Of a DNA stretch of 64,000 bases, positions 33,829-42,021 are shown piece by piece. This DNA comes from an uncultured Bacteroidales bacterium. GTDB taxonomy: Bacteria > Bacteroidota > Bacteroidia > Bacteroidales > UBA4417. Below the pieces are notes generated by a model, which did no database searches, was not told where the DNA came from, and worked only from the letters and a program-made list of their open reading frames with translations. Every line of letters starts with the position of its first letter. Position 1 is the stretch's first letter. The stretch is taken from contig CAIRMR010000077.1 in NCBI GenBank assembly GCA_903879715.1, positions 1 through 64,000 on the forward strand, given 5' to 3'. A program made the position numbers and the translations under genes.

Positions 33829-35022
33829 ATGGATACTTCTCAAAATTTCTGGACTTTTCTGTCCGATCACCTGTTTCAGTTCCTTGGAGAAACTGCGTTT
33901 TTAAATTTTACGATGGGTCATGTGGTTATGATCCTAATTGGTCTTGTCCTCATCTTCCTCGCAATTGCCAAAGGATTTGAGCCTATGTTGCTGATTCCTA
34001 TCGGATTTGGCATTCTTATTGGTAACATACCCTTTGCCGGAGCCGAACATATACTCTCTGATGATCCCGAAAACCTGCAAATTGGTATTTACCAGAGCGG
34101 TAGTGTAATGAATTACCTGTATTTTGGTGTAAGGTATGGTATCTATCCTCCACTGATCTTTTTAGGCATTGGTGCTATGACCGATTTTTCGGCTTTGATT
34201 TCCAATCCGAAACTTATGCTCGTAGGTGCGGCGGCTCAATTAGGTATTTTTGGCGCTTATGCCGCTGCTCTTGCACTGGGATTTTCACCATCCGAAGCTG
34301 GGGCAATTGGCATTATCGGAGGAGCTGATGGACCAACTGCTATCTTCGTAGCATCCAAACTTGCACCAGATCTGGTTGGGGCAATCGCAGTTTCGGCCTA
34401 TTCATACATGGCGCTGGTACCGGTTATTCAACCACCGGTTATGCGGTTATTGACTACTGAAAAGGAACGTTTGATCCGCATGAAACCTCCACGTACCGTT
34501 TCGAAACTTGAAAAGATACTTTTTCCCATCATCGGAATGCTTTTCACGTGTTTCATAGTGCCTGCCGCCATCCCCTTGCTTGGGATGCTTTTCTTTGGCA
34601 ACCTGCTGAAAGAAAGCACTGTAACCAAACGCCTGGCTGACACAGCCAAGGGGCAGATGATTGATATAATAACCATTCTGATCGGGCTCACAGTAGGTGC
34701 CTCTACTCAGGCTACAACTTTCCTTACCGCCAAATCTGTAGGAATTTTTGCCCTTGGAGCTTGCTCATTTATTATAGCAACTTTTGGAGGAGTGATGTTT
34801 GTGAAAATTTTAAACCTCTTTCTGAAAGAAGGCAACAAAATAAATCCCCTGATAGGGAATGCCGGAGTATCAGCTGTACCTGCAAGTGCGCGGGTATCAC
34901 AGGTTATCGGGCTTCAATATGACAAAACTAATCATTTACTGATGCATGCCATGGGACCCAATGTTGCCGGAGTTATTGGCAGTGCGGTAGCTGCAGGGGT
35001 TCTGCTTAGTTTCCTGTTCTAA
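33829..35022 (+). CDS. oadB: Sodium-pumping carboxylate decarboxylase beta subunit
   Basis: A 397-residue integral membrane protein of the OadB/MmdB/GcdB family, which decarboxylates carboxybiotin and exports Na+. About ten hydrophobic segments are seen, and the most conserved block is intact: GAIGIIGGADGPTAIFVASKLAP (residues about 160-185), containing the aspartate used in Na+ translocation, plus a late GNAGVSAVPASARVSQ. It completes an mce-mmdA-gamma-biotin carrier-beta operon that converts methylmalonyl-CoA to propionyl-CoA while building a sodium gradient. Terminator 100 bp downstream. Confidence 0.95.
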   Translation: MDTSQNFWTFLSDHLFQFLGETAFLNFTMGHVVMILIGLVLIFLAIAKGFEPMLLIPIGFGILIGNIPFAGAEHILSDDPENLQIGIYQSGSVMNYLYFGVRYGIYPPLIFLGIGAMTDFSALISNPKLMLVGAAAQLGIFGAYAAALALGFSPSEAGAIGIIGGADGPTAIFVASKLAPDLVGAIAVSAYSYMALVPVIQPPVMRLLTTEKERLIRMKPPRTVSKLEKILFPIIGMLFTCFIVPAAIPLLGMLFFGNLLKESTVTKRLADTAKGQMIDIITILIGLTVGASTQATTFLTAKSVGIFALGACSFIIATFGGVMFVKILNLFLKEGNKINPLIGNAGVSAVPASARVSQVIGLQYDKTNHLLMHAMGPNVAGVIGSAVAAGVLLSFLF

Positions 35023-35119
35023 GAGTTCAAAGTTTCAAAAGCCCAGAAAAACAGGACTTTGTTTTTAAAAGAAGCACTGTTTCTTTTGTTAAAAATAAAA
35101 TCTCTGATTATTCGCAAAG

Positions 35120-35147
35120 AAAGCTCCGATAATCCGGGGCTTTTTTT
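35120..35147 (+). terminator. Terminator of the decarboxylase operon
   Basis: AAAGCTCCG (35120-35128) pairs with CGGGGCTTT (35135-35143), with one T-G wobble and a 6-nt loop, followed by more T. Confidence 0.8.
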
Positions 35148-35199
35148 ACTTTTACAAATCGTAAGCTTCTCACAGAAATATTTTTAATCCACTCATATT

Positions 35200-35817
35200 A
35201 TGTTAATTATAGGAATCGCCGGTGGCTCGGGATGCGGTAAAACTACAGTTGTACGCGAAATCATTAAACGCCTGCCCAAAAATTCCGTTGCTGTGATTCC
35301 GCAGGATGCTTATTACTGGGACAACGGACATCTTTCACCGGAAGAAAAACTCAGTATCAACTTCGATCATCCGAATTCTATTGAGTGGGATCTTTTAGTG
35401 CAACATATTGACGAGCTCCGCCAGGGAAAAAGTATCGAAATGCCCGTATATTCCTATATTGAATGCGCCAGGCTGAAGGAAACAGTAAGGATTGAGCCTC
35501 GTAAGGTTATAATTATAGAGGGTATTTTAATTTACAGCGATCCTGAACTGATTAAACGCATGGATATCAAAGTGTTTGTTGATGCCGAAAGCGACGACAG
35601 GCTGATGCGAATTATACGACGCGATACGGTTGAACGTGGCCGCGATCCAATGCAGGTACTTGAGCATTATACGCGTTGGGTGAAGCCTATGCACCTACAG
35701 TTTATAGAACCGACCAAGCGGAATGCCGATATTATTGTTCCGCAGGGAGGCGAAAATAAAGTGGCTATTGATATACTGGCTTCCAGGATTAAAATGAAAC
35801 TGGACTCGGGGGATTGA
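35200..35817 (+). CDS. udk: Uridine kinase
   Basis: A 205-residue cytoplasmic kinase of pyrimidine salvage (uridine/cytidine to UMP/CMP). The P-loop is GGSGCGKT (8-15), followed by QDAYYWDN and FDHPNSIEWDLL (nucleoside pocket), YSYIECAR, EGILIYSDPEL and DDRLMRIIRRDTVERGRD. Length and motif order fit the family. Stands alone after the decarboxylase terminator. Confidence 0.95.
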   Translation: MLIIGIAGGSGCGKTTVVREIIKRLPKNSVAVIPQDAYYWDNGHLSPEEKLSINFDHPNSIEWDLLVQHIDELRQGKSIEMPVYSYIECARLKETVRIEPRKVIIIEGILIYSDPELIKRMDIKVFVDAESDDRLMRIIRRDTVERGRDPMQVLEHYTRWVKPMHLQFIEPTKRNADIIVPQGGENKVAIDILASRIKMKLDSGD

Positions 35818-35859
35818 GAAAAGTTAATGGTTAAAAGTTAATAGAAAATGGGGGATTAT

Positions 35860-35893
35860 TAGATCCGACATCCGACATCAAACATCCGACATT
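35860..35893. repeat. GACATCC word repeat (single arm)
   Basis: GATCCGACATCCGACATC, then AAACATCCGACATT, using the same words as the right arm at 2345-2384 but without a facing partner; the weakly repetitive AAAGTTAATGGTTAAAAGTT precedes it at 35820. Confidence 0.6.
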
Positions 35894-35894
35894 A

Positions 35895-36341
35895 TTATTC
35901 ATTATCCGCCGCAAACCATTCCGCATACGATGTAACTGTTTCGCGCAATAGCAAATGATGTAGCTTTACATTTGCAGGAAGTTGATTCTTCAGCCTTTCA
36001 ACAAAATCGATAAGCATATTTTCGCTGGTTGGCTGGTAATCGACCAGGATGGTTCGTCCAAACATCTCCGCATCAACGTTAAAATCATCTGCTGATTCGC
36101 GCTTAAGTACCAGGGCATGATCGAACTCATCAATAATACTTTTACGTACTATTTTCTTCAGGTCACCAAAATCCATTACCATACCTAGTTTTGTGGAGGT
36201 AGTGTCCGAAACCGGGATGCCGGTAACTGTTACCAGCAGTTCGTATGAATGCCCGTGAATATTGCGGCAAAGCCCGTCGTAGCCTTTAAGGGCATGAGCC
36301 ATTTCGAATTTAAATTCTTTTGTAAGTCGGATGGTTTGCAA
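35895..36341 (-). CDS. queD: 6-pyruvoyl-tetrahydropterin synthase / QueD family protein
   Basis: A 148-residue enzyme of the PTPS/QueD family, which converts dihydroneopterin triphosphate to 6-carboxytetrahydropterin for queuosine or to a biopterin precursor. The zinc ligands are H16, H29 and H31 (EMAHA, IHGHSYEL), with the catalytic Cys25 in LCRNIHGH. A Cys in this position is the QueD pattern. No other queuosine gene is in the window. Its transcript runs in from the region after the endonuclease terminator. Confidence 0.85.
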   Translation of the reverse strand: MQTIRLTKEFKFEMAHALKGYDGLCRNIHGHSYELLVTVTGIPVSDTTSTKLGMVMDFGDLKKIVRKSIIDEFDHALVLKRESADDFNVDAEMFGRTILVDYQPTSENMLIDFVERLKNQLPANVKLHHLLLRETVTSYAEWFAADNE

Positions 36342-36403
36342 TGGTAATTGTTTTATTGTTCTGGCTGATTTCTATGGATTGAAAAGATGCTATCAATATA
36401 AAA

Positions 36404-36444
36404 GTTCCGGGTGCCATGTGCCAGTGGAAACAGGCACCCGGAAC
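36404..36444 (-). terminator. Terminator of the endonuclease gene
   Basis: GTTCCGGGTGCC (36404-36415) and GGCACCCGGAAC (36433-36444) are a perfect 12-bp stem. On the minus strand it is followed by TTTTATATT, placing termination just after the endonuclease I gene and before queD. Confidence 0.85.
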
Positions 36445-36451
36445 GAGGAAT

Positions 36452-37543
36452 TTATTTTTTAATTATCCTTGCATGGTAAATTGTACTGTAGTTGTCGTTC
36501 ATCATCCTCACAAGATAAAATCCAGAAGGTGCATTTTCCAGATTCAATAAGGCTTTGTCACCTGATATTGTAACCGGGGCAAAAACCGGAATACCTGTTG
36601 AAGAATAAACAGTAAAAGCAGAATTTTGTTGATTAAAATCAGAAGGTAAAGTTACGGTACATATGTCGGAAACCGGGTTTGGATAAACCTGCAACGCAAC
36701 TTTGGCATATTCGTTTGTAATGCTTGTATTTAGTACCCAGACGCTGTTGACATATTCTGGATGATCGATATATGGATTTCGATTATGTTGAATGGCATAA
36801 ATAGCATTATTCCGGGCAATTTCCTTGTCGCTTACAGGATCAGCTGCATTCCATGCAAGCAAAACATTAAGTATCCAGGTGTCGAAGCAGGGGTATGCTG
36901 TTCCGTTGAGGGTAGATTGTGCTTCTGCATTTGAATTCCATGAAACTACTACGTTTTCATAACGTGTTACCATATAGAAATAAGTGCGGGCAAGATCACC
37001 TTTGTATTCATCAATGGGTTCGAATACGATACCTGTATATCCTGGTGCAGAGCAAGGTCCGAGTTTTGAGCCATTCTTCGAAGTCCAGGAAGGTGAACTA
37101 ACCGTTCCATACGGATAATTACTTCTCTGCCCATTAACTTTTCCATCTGTTGGGTACAGATGAAAGACATCAACATTCATTGGTGCAACATCACCAAACC
37201 AACTTTTTGGAAAACTATGCTCACGGTTGTAACAGTCGCCTTCTACACTATATGTGCCACATTGGCTGCTGCCCAGTGTATATTCGTATGGAGGTGTTCC
37301 GCCTGGCACATCTGAATAAATATCCCAGACTTTTCCGTTGGATTTTTTATCTGTGGTATAAAAAGCATTCCATACTCCCGGAGTATAGCTTACGGCTGTA
37401 TGGCCTTTAATTATATTATACAAGGCTGTCTTTAGCGCTGCGCCAGTTTGCCCGGTAGCAGCATTGTAATATCCTGTAGGTATTTGTGCTTTTGTAATTA
37501 CTAGAATTGTAATAAGCAGGAAGGTGAGTAGCGTTCTTTTCAT
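36452..37543 (-). CDS. Secreted endonuclease I with T9SS sorting domain
   Basis: A 363-residue protein: signal peptide (LLTFLLITILVITKAQ), then an endonuclease I (EndA/NucM, beta-beta-alpha metal finger) domain with NREHSFPKSWFG containing the catalytic histidine, and FHLYPTDGKVNGQRSNYPYG. The C-terminal 75 residues begin LQVYPNPVSDICTV and end in FYLVRMMNDN...HARIIKK, a type A type-IX-secretion sorting domain. The enzyme is therefore exported through the outer membrane, probably to degrade extracellular DNA for nutrients. Confidence 0.92.
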   Translation of the reverse strand: MKRTLLTFLLITILVITKAQIPTGYYNAATGQTGAALKTALYNIIKGHTAVSYTPGVWNAFYTTDKKSNGKVWDIYSDVPGGTPPYEYTLGSSQCGTYSVEGDCYNREHSFPKSWFGDVAPMNVDVFHLYPTDGKVNGQRSNYPYGTVSSPSWTSKNGSKLGPCSAPGYTGIVFEPIDEYKGDLARTYFYMVTRYENVVVSWNSNAEAQSTLNGTAYPCFDTWILNVLLAWNAADPVSDKEIARNNAIYAIQHNRNPYIDHPEYVNSVWVLNTSITNEYAKVALQVYPNPVSDICTVTLPSDFNQQNSAFTVYSSTGIPVFAPVTISGDKALLNLENAPSGFYLVRMMNDNYSTIYHARIIKK

Positions 37544-37590
37544 TTTTACAGATTAATTGGTTTTGTTTTTAGATAGTTATGTTTATTTGT

Positions 37591-38160
37591 TTAGATTCCG
37601 AAATTTGTCAGGTTTAATATCAGTTTTATAGCAGCCGCAAGCAGAAGCAGACCCCCAATAGGGCCAAACCTTAGTTTAAAAGCACCGGAGCCTATTCGGT
37701 TAGCCACCCAAAGCCCAAGCAAAATACCTGCCAATAAAAATATTCCAGTCACCATCCAGTGCATGTATGGATGTAACGAAAGTACCCCAATCGCCGTACC
37801 TATAAACAAGGGCATAATTCCTTCGGCAAGAGCTGTAAACATAACAACTTTATTATCGGTAAAGTCAAATGCTTTTTCATCAGCCTGAGTCCAGATTCCC
37901 GAGAGCAATATTTTCAAGCCGAAAACAAGAAATACGCTGAGGCTGATCATCATATTTACGCGTACATCTGCACTGCAAAATTTATTTCCGGCCCATATAC
38001 CAACACCCGCCATTATAAATTGAAAAAAGAACATTACTCCTGAATAATTAACTTTGCGAAGTAAAGGCTCCTTTGAAAGCACAATTCCAGCATTCAGGTA
38101 TGTTGTCCATGAATTAAAAACAAGTGCAATCGCCAGAATAAAAATTTCAAAATTGTTCAT
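37591..38160 (-). CDS. MntP-like (manganese efflux / DUF204-type) membrane protein
   Basis: A 189-residue inner-membrane protein with six hydrophobic stretches in two blocks of three, as in MntP and other LysE-superfamily exporters. A hydrophilic loop (WTQADEKAFDFTDNKVV) separates the blocks, and AEGIMPLFIGTAIGVL and RFGPIGGLLLLAAAIKLIL sit near the family signature positions. The acidic residues typical of Mn2+ binding are not all evident, so only similarity is claimed. Co-oriented with the msrC gene, 21 nt downstream. Confidence 0.55.
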   Translation of the reverse strand: MNNFEIFILAIALVFNSWTTYLNAGIVLSKEPLLRKVNYSGVMFFFQFIMAGVGIWAGNKFCSADVRVNMMISLSVFLVFGLKILLSGIWTQADEKAFDFTDNKVVMFTALAEGIMPLFIGTAIGVLSLHPYMHWMVTGIFLLAGILLGLWVANRIGSGAFKLRFGPIGGLLLLAAAIKLILNLTNFGI

Positions 38161-38181
38161 TTCTTCAAAGTACCAGAATTC

Positions 38182-38646
38182 CTATTTGGTTAGATAAATC
38201 AATGCAGATATTTTTTCAAGATAGGTACGATCTGTTTCATCAAATGAATTTAATGAATCGCTGTCAACATCCATAACGGCAAGAATATTGTCCTCATTAT
38301 CCCGAACCGGAACAACTATTTCGGAACTGGCGCGTGAATCACAAGCTATATGGCCGGGAAATTTATGTACATCGGGCACTATTATGCTTTTATTTTGCTC
38401 CACAGCTGCAATACAAACGCCTGTATCTTGTAATACCTGGCAGGCAACGGGACCCTGGTATGGCCCAACGATCATTTTGTCATCGTGAAGAAAGTAAAAT
38501 CCACACCAGAAAAAATAGTCGAACTTATGGCTCAACACGGCAGCAATAGTTGCCATCCTGGCTACAGGATCATTGGTTTTGGTAAGTAAATCCTCAAGCT
38601 GTTTGATAATCCGCTGATAACGGCCTTCTTTTTTTGATTTATCCAT
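38182..38646 (-). CDS. msrC: Free methionine-(R)-sulfoxide reductase (GAF domain)
   Basis: A 154-residue GAF-fold enzyme reducing free Met-R-sulfoxide. The fRMsr signature is complete: FFWCGFYFL, VGPYQGPVAC with Cys69, TGVC with Cys78, VPDVHKFPGHIACDS with Cys102, and SEIVVPV. The three active-site cysteines are conserved, with the first two one residue closer than in the E. coli protein. Cytoplasmic, oxidative-stress repair. Confidence 0.9.
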   Translation of the reverse strand: MDKSKKEGRYQRIIKQLEDLLTKTNDPVARMATIAAVLSHKFDYFFWCGFYFLHDDKMIVGPYQGPVACQVLQDTGVCIAAVEQNKSIIVPDVHKFPGHIACDSRASSEIVVPVRDNEDNILAVMDVDSDSLNSFDETDRTYLEKISALIYLTK

Positions 38647-38664
38647 CCGTTAAAAAATAGCCGA

Positions 38665-38672
38665 CAAAGATA
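38665..38672 (-). promoter_or_regulatory. -7 box, promoter of msrC
   Basis: On the minus strand TATCTTTG matches TAnnTTTG, 19 bp before the start at 38646. Confidence 0.6.
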
Positions 38673-38765
38673 CAAACTTAGAATGGGAATTCTAATATTA
38701 CTTTCACTCCCCAAATTCCTGTAAAAAGCCTGATTATCCGAATATAAAATAATACCTGAAGCAAA

Positions 38766-40082
38766 CTATTTAACCACAAGTTTCACAGCATCAGAATAAT
38801 TTCCGGAATCAACATTTACAAAATATATTCCGGATAAAAGATTTAACTGCATCGAATTTTGAATTGTGCCTGCCATTATTTTCTCATGCATCAGCCTTCC
38901 GTTTATGTCAAAAATTCTGACATGGCGGGACCCTGTTGCTGTACTGAATTCAAAATTTAAAACTCCGCCTGCACATGGATTTGGATAAATGTTGAAATCC
39001 GAAAGAGCTGGTGAATGACTTAATCCGGTTGTATTTGTCAGGAATGCATTTAAAGCAACAGTTGGTTTTCCACTCGAACTCCAGCAACTCAAAGGATATC
39101 CTCCGGTCCAGTTTCTTTCGCCTTGTGGCTCCCAGTAAATTACACCCAGGCCTTTGCCTGCCGGCACCGCCAGGGTTTTTCCGATCACAGCTACAAGCAT
39201 ATTATACGTATCCTGAGCCTGGGTATCAAGTCCACCCACTTCTACTACCATAACTTCTTTGCCATACCTCGCCGCCATATCATTCATATTATTCGCAAGG
39301 TAGTTTATTGATAAATTATAATCTTTATGGCCTGTAGGCGATATCCAATACGGATAATAGGATAATCCGATAATATCATACCGTACTCCCTGAGTTTTGG
39401 CATTATCAAAAAACCACCTGAACTTGCTATTCTCATTGCCTCCTTCCAGGTGAATCACTACTTTTATTGAGCTATCTACAGCTTTGGCTGCATCGTATCC
39501 CTTATTGAGCAATTGGCCCAAATTTGTCCAGTTAGAGGAACTTCCATCAGGCCATAACATTCCACCCGCAATCTCGTTCCCTATCTGGGCCCATGCCGGT
39601 GTAACTCCGCATTGTTTAAGTGTATCCAGAACCTCAAAAGTGTGGGTATAAACATCTGTAAGTAATTGATTGAAAGTATGACTGGCCCATGCTGCTGGTT
39701 TTGCCTGATGCCCGGGGTCTGCCCATGTGTCACTGTAATGGAAATCAATCATCACCCTAATTCCCATGGCCTGCGCCCGCATCGCCATAACTACTGTTTC
39801 CTTTTTACTGCAATGCCCGCTGGTTTTATCATTCGACGGATTTACCCATACCCGTAACCGAATTGTATTGATCTCTTTGTCTTTAAGTATCTGTAGACAG
39901 TTAGTCTGTACACCGGCATTGTTATAGAATTTAAAGCCGGTAGCTTCCATTTGTGGCAGCCAGCCAATATCAGCGCCTTTTACAAACTGGGCTTTCACAG
40001 TGTCGGAAATTACATTAGCCAGGAAAATAAAACAGAGTATGTATATGCGTTTAAAAGTGTATGAAAACAGGCGTTTTTGCAT
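38766..40082 (-). CDS. GH53 arabinogalactan endo-beta-1,4-galactanase with T9SS sorting domain
   Basis: A 438-residue secreted glycosidase cutting beta-1,4-galactan side chains of pectin. The signal peptide is followed by the GH53 barrel: FVKGADIGWLPQMEATG at the start, TIRLRVWVNPSN, MIDFHYSDTWADPGHQAKPAAW, the acid/base E170 in WAQIGNEIAGG and the nucleophile E281 in MVVEVGG. The C-terminal 80 residues, from FNIYPNPCAGGVLNFEF to DAVKLVVK, are a type-IX-secretion sorting domain, so the enzyme is displayed or released outside the cell. Monocistronic. Confidence 0.93.
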   Translation of the reverse strand: MQKRLFSYTFKRIYILCFIFLANVISDTVKAQFVKGADIGWLPQMEATGFKFYNNAGVQTNCLQILKDKEINTIRLRVWVNPSNDKTSGHCSKKETVVMAMRAQAMGIRVMIDFHYSDTWADPGHQAKPAAWASHTFNQLLTDVYTHTFEVLDTLKQCGVTPAWAQIGNEIAGGMLWPDGSSSNWTNLGQLLNKGYDAAKAVDSSIKVVIHLEGGNENSKFRWFFDNAKTQGVRYDIIGLSYYPYWISPTGHKDYNLSINYLANNMNDMAARYGKEVMVVEVGGLDTQAQDTYNMLVAVIGKTLAVPAGKGLGVIYWEPQGERNWTGGYPLSCWSSSGKPTVALNAFLTNTTGLSHSPALSDFNIYPNPCAGGVLNFEFSTATGSRHVRIFDINGRLMHEKIMAGTIQNSMQLNLLSGIYFVNVDSGNYSDAVKLVVK

Positions 40083-40104
40083 AAATCATTTTATTTTTTT
40101 TCTG

Positions 40105-40112
40105 CAAAGTTA
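40105..40112 (-). promoter_or_regulatory. -7 box, promoter of the GH53 gene
   Basis: On the minus strand TAACTTTG is an exact TAnnTTTG match, 22 bp before the start. TAACAG (40111-40116) and CTGTTA (40127-40132) form a small inverted repeat immediately upstream. Confidence 0.6.
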
Positions 40113-40180
40113 ACAGGAATATAACTCTGTTATAGATTGATAGCATAATATTTACGGTTACGCATAGCCAGGAACGGGTA

Positions 40181-40200
40181 TCAATAAAGGGCTTTATTGA
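40181..40200. promoter_or_regulatory. Perfect inverted repeat upstream of the GH53 promoter
   Basis: TCAATAAAG-GG-CTTTATTGA, 9-bp arms with a 2-bp spacer, lies 3 bp after the LytTR gene's stop codon. The spacer is too small for an RNA hairpin loop and no T tract follows, so a protein-binding site is more likely than a terminator. Confidence 0.4.
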
Positions 40201-40203
40201 AAA

Positions 40204-40926
40204 TTAAACCAGAAAGCTTTTATCGATATACCTCTGAAAATTGACTTTGTATTGATCACTTACAGGGATATATACATTTCCATCAAAAACTATACGGCTG
40301 CGCTCAACCACCGAAATCTTTGAAAGGTTGACGATAAACGAACGGTGGACTCTCATAAAACGATCCGAAGGCAGATTTTCCTCAATGGATTTCATGCTAA
40401 GCATCGTCATTATTGGTTTATCGTTAACCAAATGTATTTTGATATACTCATGTTGGCTTTCAATGTATTTGATATCATCCAGTTCGATGCGGATAAGTTT
40501 ATAATCTGATTTTACAAACAAATAATCCGCGTTTGCCCTGATGCTTTCCTGCTGACTATTTGAGGTTAGATCCATAAGATTTTTAACCTTATTCGCCGCT
40601 TTCAGGAAGTTGGTGAATGTGATTGGTTTAAGCAGATAATCAACTGCTTCGACCTGGAAACCCTCAACTGCATATTCGCTGTAGGCTGTGGTGAATACAA
40701 TATAAGGTTTGTTAGTCAGCGATTTTATAAATTCCATTCCGCTGATATCTGGCATATTAATATCGATAAACAGGAGCTGAACATCGGTTGAGTCCATGAT
40801 GGTCATAGCCTCAGCGGCACTCCGGCATTCAGCCACCAATTCCAGGAAAGGAACTTTCTGGATATACCCCGCTATCTTTTTTACTGCCAGCGGTTCATCG
40901 TCAATGGCTATACAACGTATGTTCAT
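40204..40926 (-). CDS. LytTR-family response regulator
   Basis: A 240-residue regulator: a receiver domain (residues 1-120) with acidic residues D9/D10, phosphoacceptor D55 in LLFIDINMPD, the conserved threonine in IVFTTAYSEYA and the lysine in DYLLKPI, followed by a LytTR DNA-binding domain (about 140-238) with the typical YIESQHEYIKIHL and RVHRSFIVNLSKI. It overlaps the histidine kinase gene by 4 nt. The partner kinase is encoded immediately upstream. Confidence 0.95.
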   Translation of the reverse strand: MNIRCIAIDDEPLAVKKIAGYIQKVPFLELVAECRSAAEAMTIMDSTDVQLLFIDINMPDISGMEFIKSLTNKPYIVFTTAYSEYAVEGFQVEAVDYLLKPITFTNFLKAANKVKNLMDLTSNSQQESIRANADYLFVKSDYKLIRIELDDIKYIESQHEYIKIHLVNDKPIMTMLSMKSIEENLPSDRFMRVHRSFIVNLSKISVVERSRIVFDGNVYIPVSDQYKVNFQRYIDKSFLV

Positions 40927-41999
40927 ACCGGGATGGTGAGGTTAACTTCAAATTCATTTTCTTTGTCGGAAATATCCAGTTTGTAATCCTTTTCGTATAA
41001 CAGAATCAGGCTTTTTTTAATATTCTCCAGCCCAATGCCCGCATATTCGTCAAATTGATTCGCAACGGTTTTATGTTTGCTGTTTTTAATGATACAATTC
41101 AGTGTTTTTTCATGGATCTGTATTTCAAAATAAATATAGGATTTCTTCGGGTAACTTACTCCATGTTTAAATGCATTTTCGAGCAATGAAATAAACAACA
41201 TGGGCGGTATTTTAATGTCCGGAATCTGCTCAGGAATCAAAACCGAAACTTCTACTTCATCCGAATGCCTGAGCTGCATGAGCGAAATAAAACTATAAAT
41301 AAATTCAATTTCTTTTTTCAGTTCAATGGTATTTTGGGCCGAATCGTAAAGTAAATACCGCATAAGTGTCGAAAGCCGTTCGACCGCATCCTGCGCTTTT
41401 TCCGTATCCATTTCAATAAGTGTATGAATATTGTTTAATGTATTCATAAAAAAATGCGGACTTACCTGGTGCTTCAACAGGGCAAGGTTTGTTTTAAGTT
41501 GTTCTTTCTCGGCATCTTTCCTCAGTTTCTCTTCACTCAGCCATTTCGACATCAGTTTAATGGTTGTTCCTGCACCTACTAACAAAATGCAGATAATGAA
41601 ATTGTCCGCAAAAGCCATAACGGGCGGTTTCCCCATGGGTTTATTCAACTCAGGCGGAGTTAAACCTTCCGGAGTTGTCACTATTTCAGAACCGGGCTGT
41701 CGTGGAGAGCCTGATGGAGCTAACAGGTTAACTGCAATCACAATTGCAACAAGGGCCGATACCAAAACAAAGTAAGAGCGGTATTTTTTTTTCAAAAGTA
41801 AGCGGGGTACAAGGATATACACATTGACAAGGAAAAGAATGAGATATCCAGACAAATGTGCCCAGTTTTTTGTTACCTCGTGCCAGTTGATCTGGCCTGA
41901 ACTTCGTTCGCTGAAATACGGTACTGAAAAAACGAACGTCCAAATCAGGAAGTATGACAAAAATTCAATTTTCCGGTTGTCTAAAGAAAGTCCTTTCAT
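40923..41999 (-). CDS. LytS/YehU-type sensor histidine kinase
   Basis: A 358-residue membrane kinase with four hydrophobic segments (residues about 12-28, 51-68, 76-95 and 131-150), a His_kinase domain with the phosphoacceptor H182 in HQVSPHFFMNTLNN, and a HATPase domain (PPMLFISLLENAFKHG with the N box, GIGLENIKK with the G box). It forms a pair with the LytTR regulator. The TonB receptor gene ends 22 bp upstream. A TACATTTG box at 42003-42010 on the minus strand would start transcription almost at the start codon. Confidence 0.93.
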   Translation of the reverse strand: MKGLSLDNRKIEFLSYFLIWTFVFSVPYFSERSSGQINWHEVTKNWAHLSGYLILFLVNVYILVPRLLLKKKYRSYFVLVSALVAIVIAVNLLAPSGSPRQPGSEIVTTPEGLTPPELNKPMGKPPVMAFADNFIICILLVGAGTTIKLMSKWLSEEKLRKDAEKEQLKTNLALLKHQVSPHFFMNTLNNIHTLIEMDTEKAQDAVERLSTLMRYLLYDSAQNTIELKKEIEFIYSFISLMQLRHSDEVEVSVLIPEQIPDIKIPPMLFISLLENAFKHGVSYPKKSYIYFEIQIHEKTLNCIIKNSKHKTVANQFDEYAGIGLENIKKSLILLYEKDYKLDISDKENEFEVNLTIPV

Positions 42000-42021
42000 T
42001 CTACAAATGTATGTAACTTCG

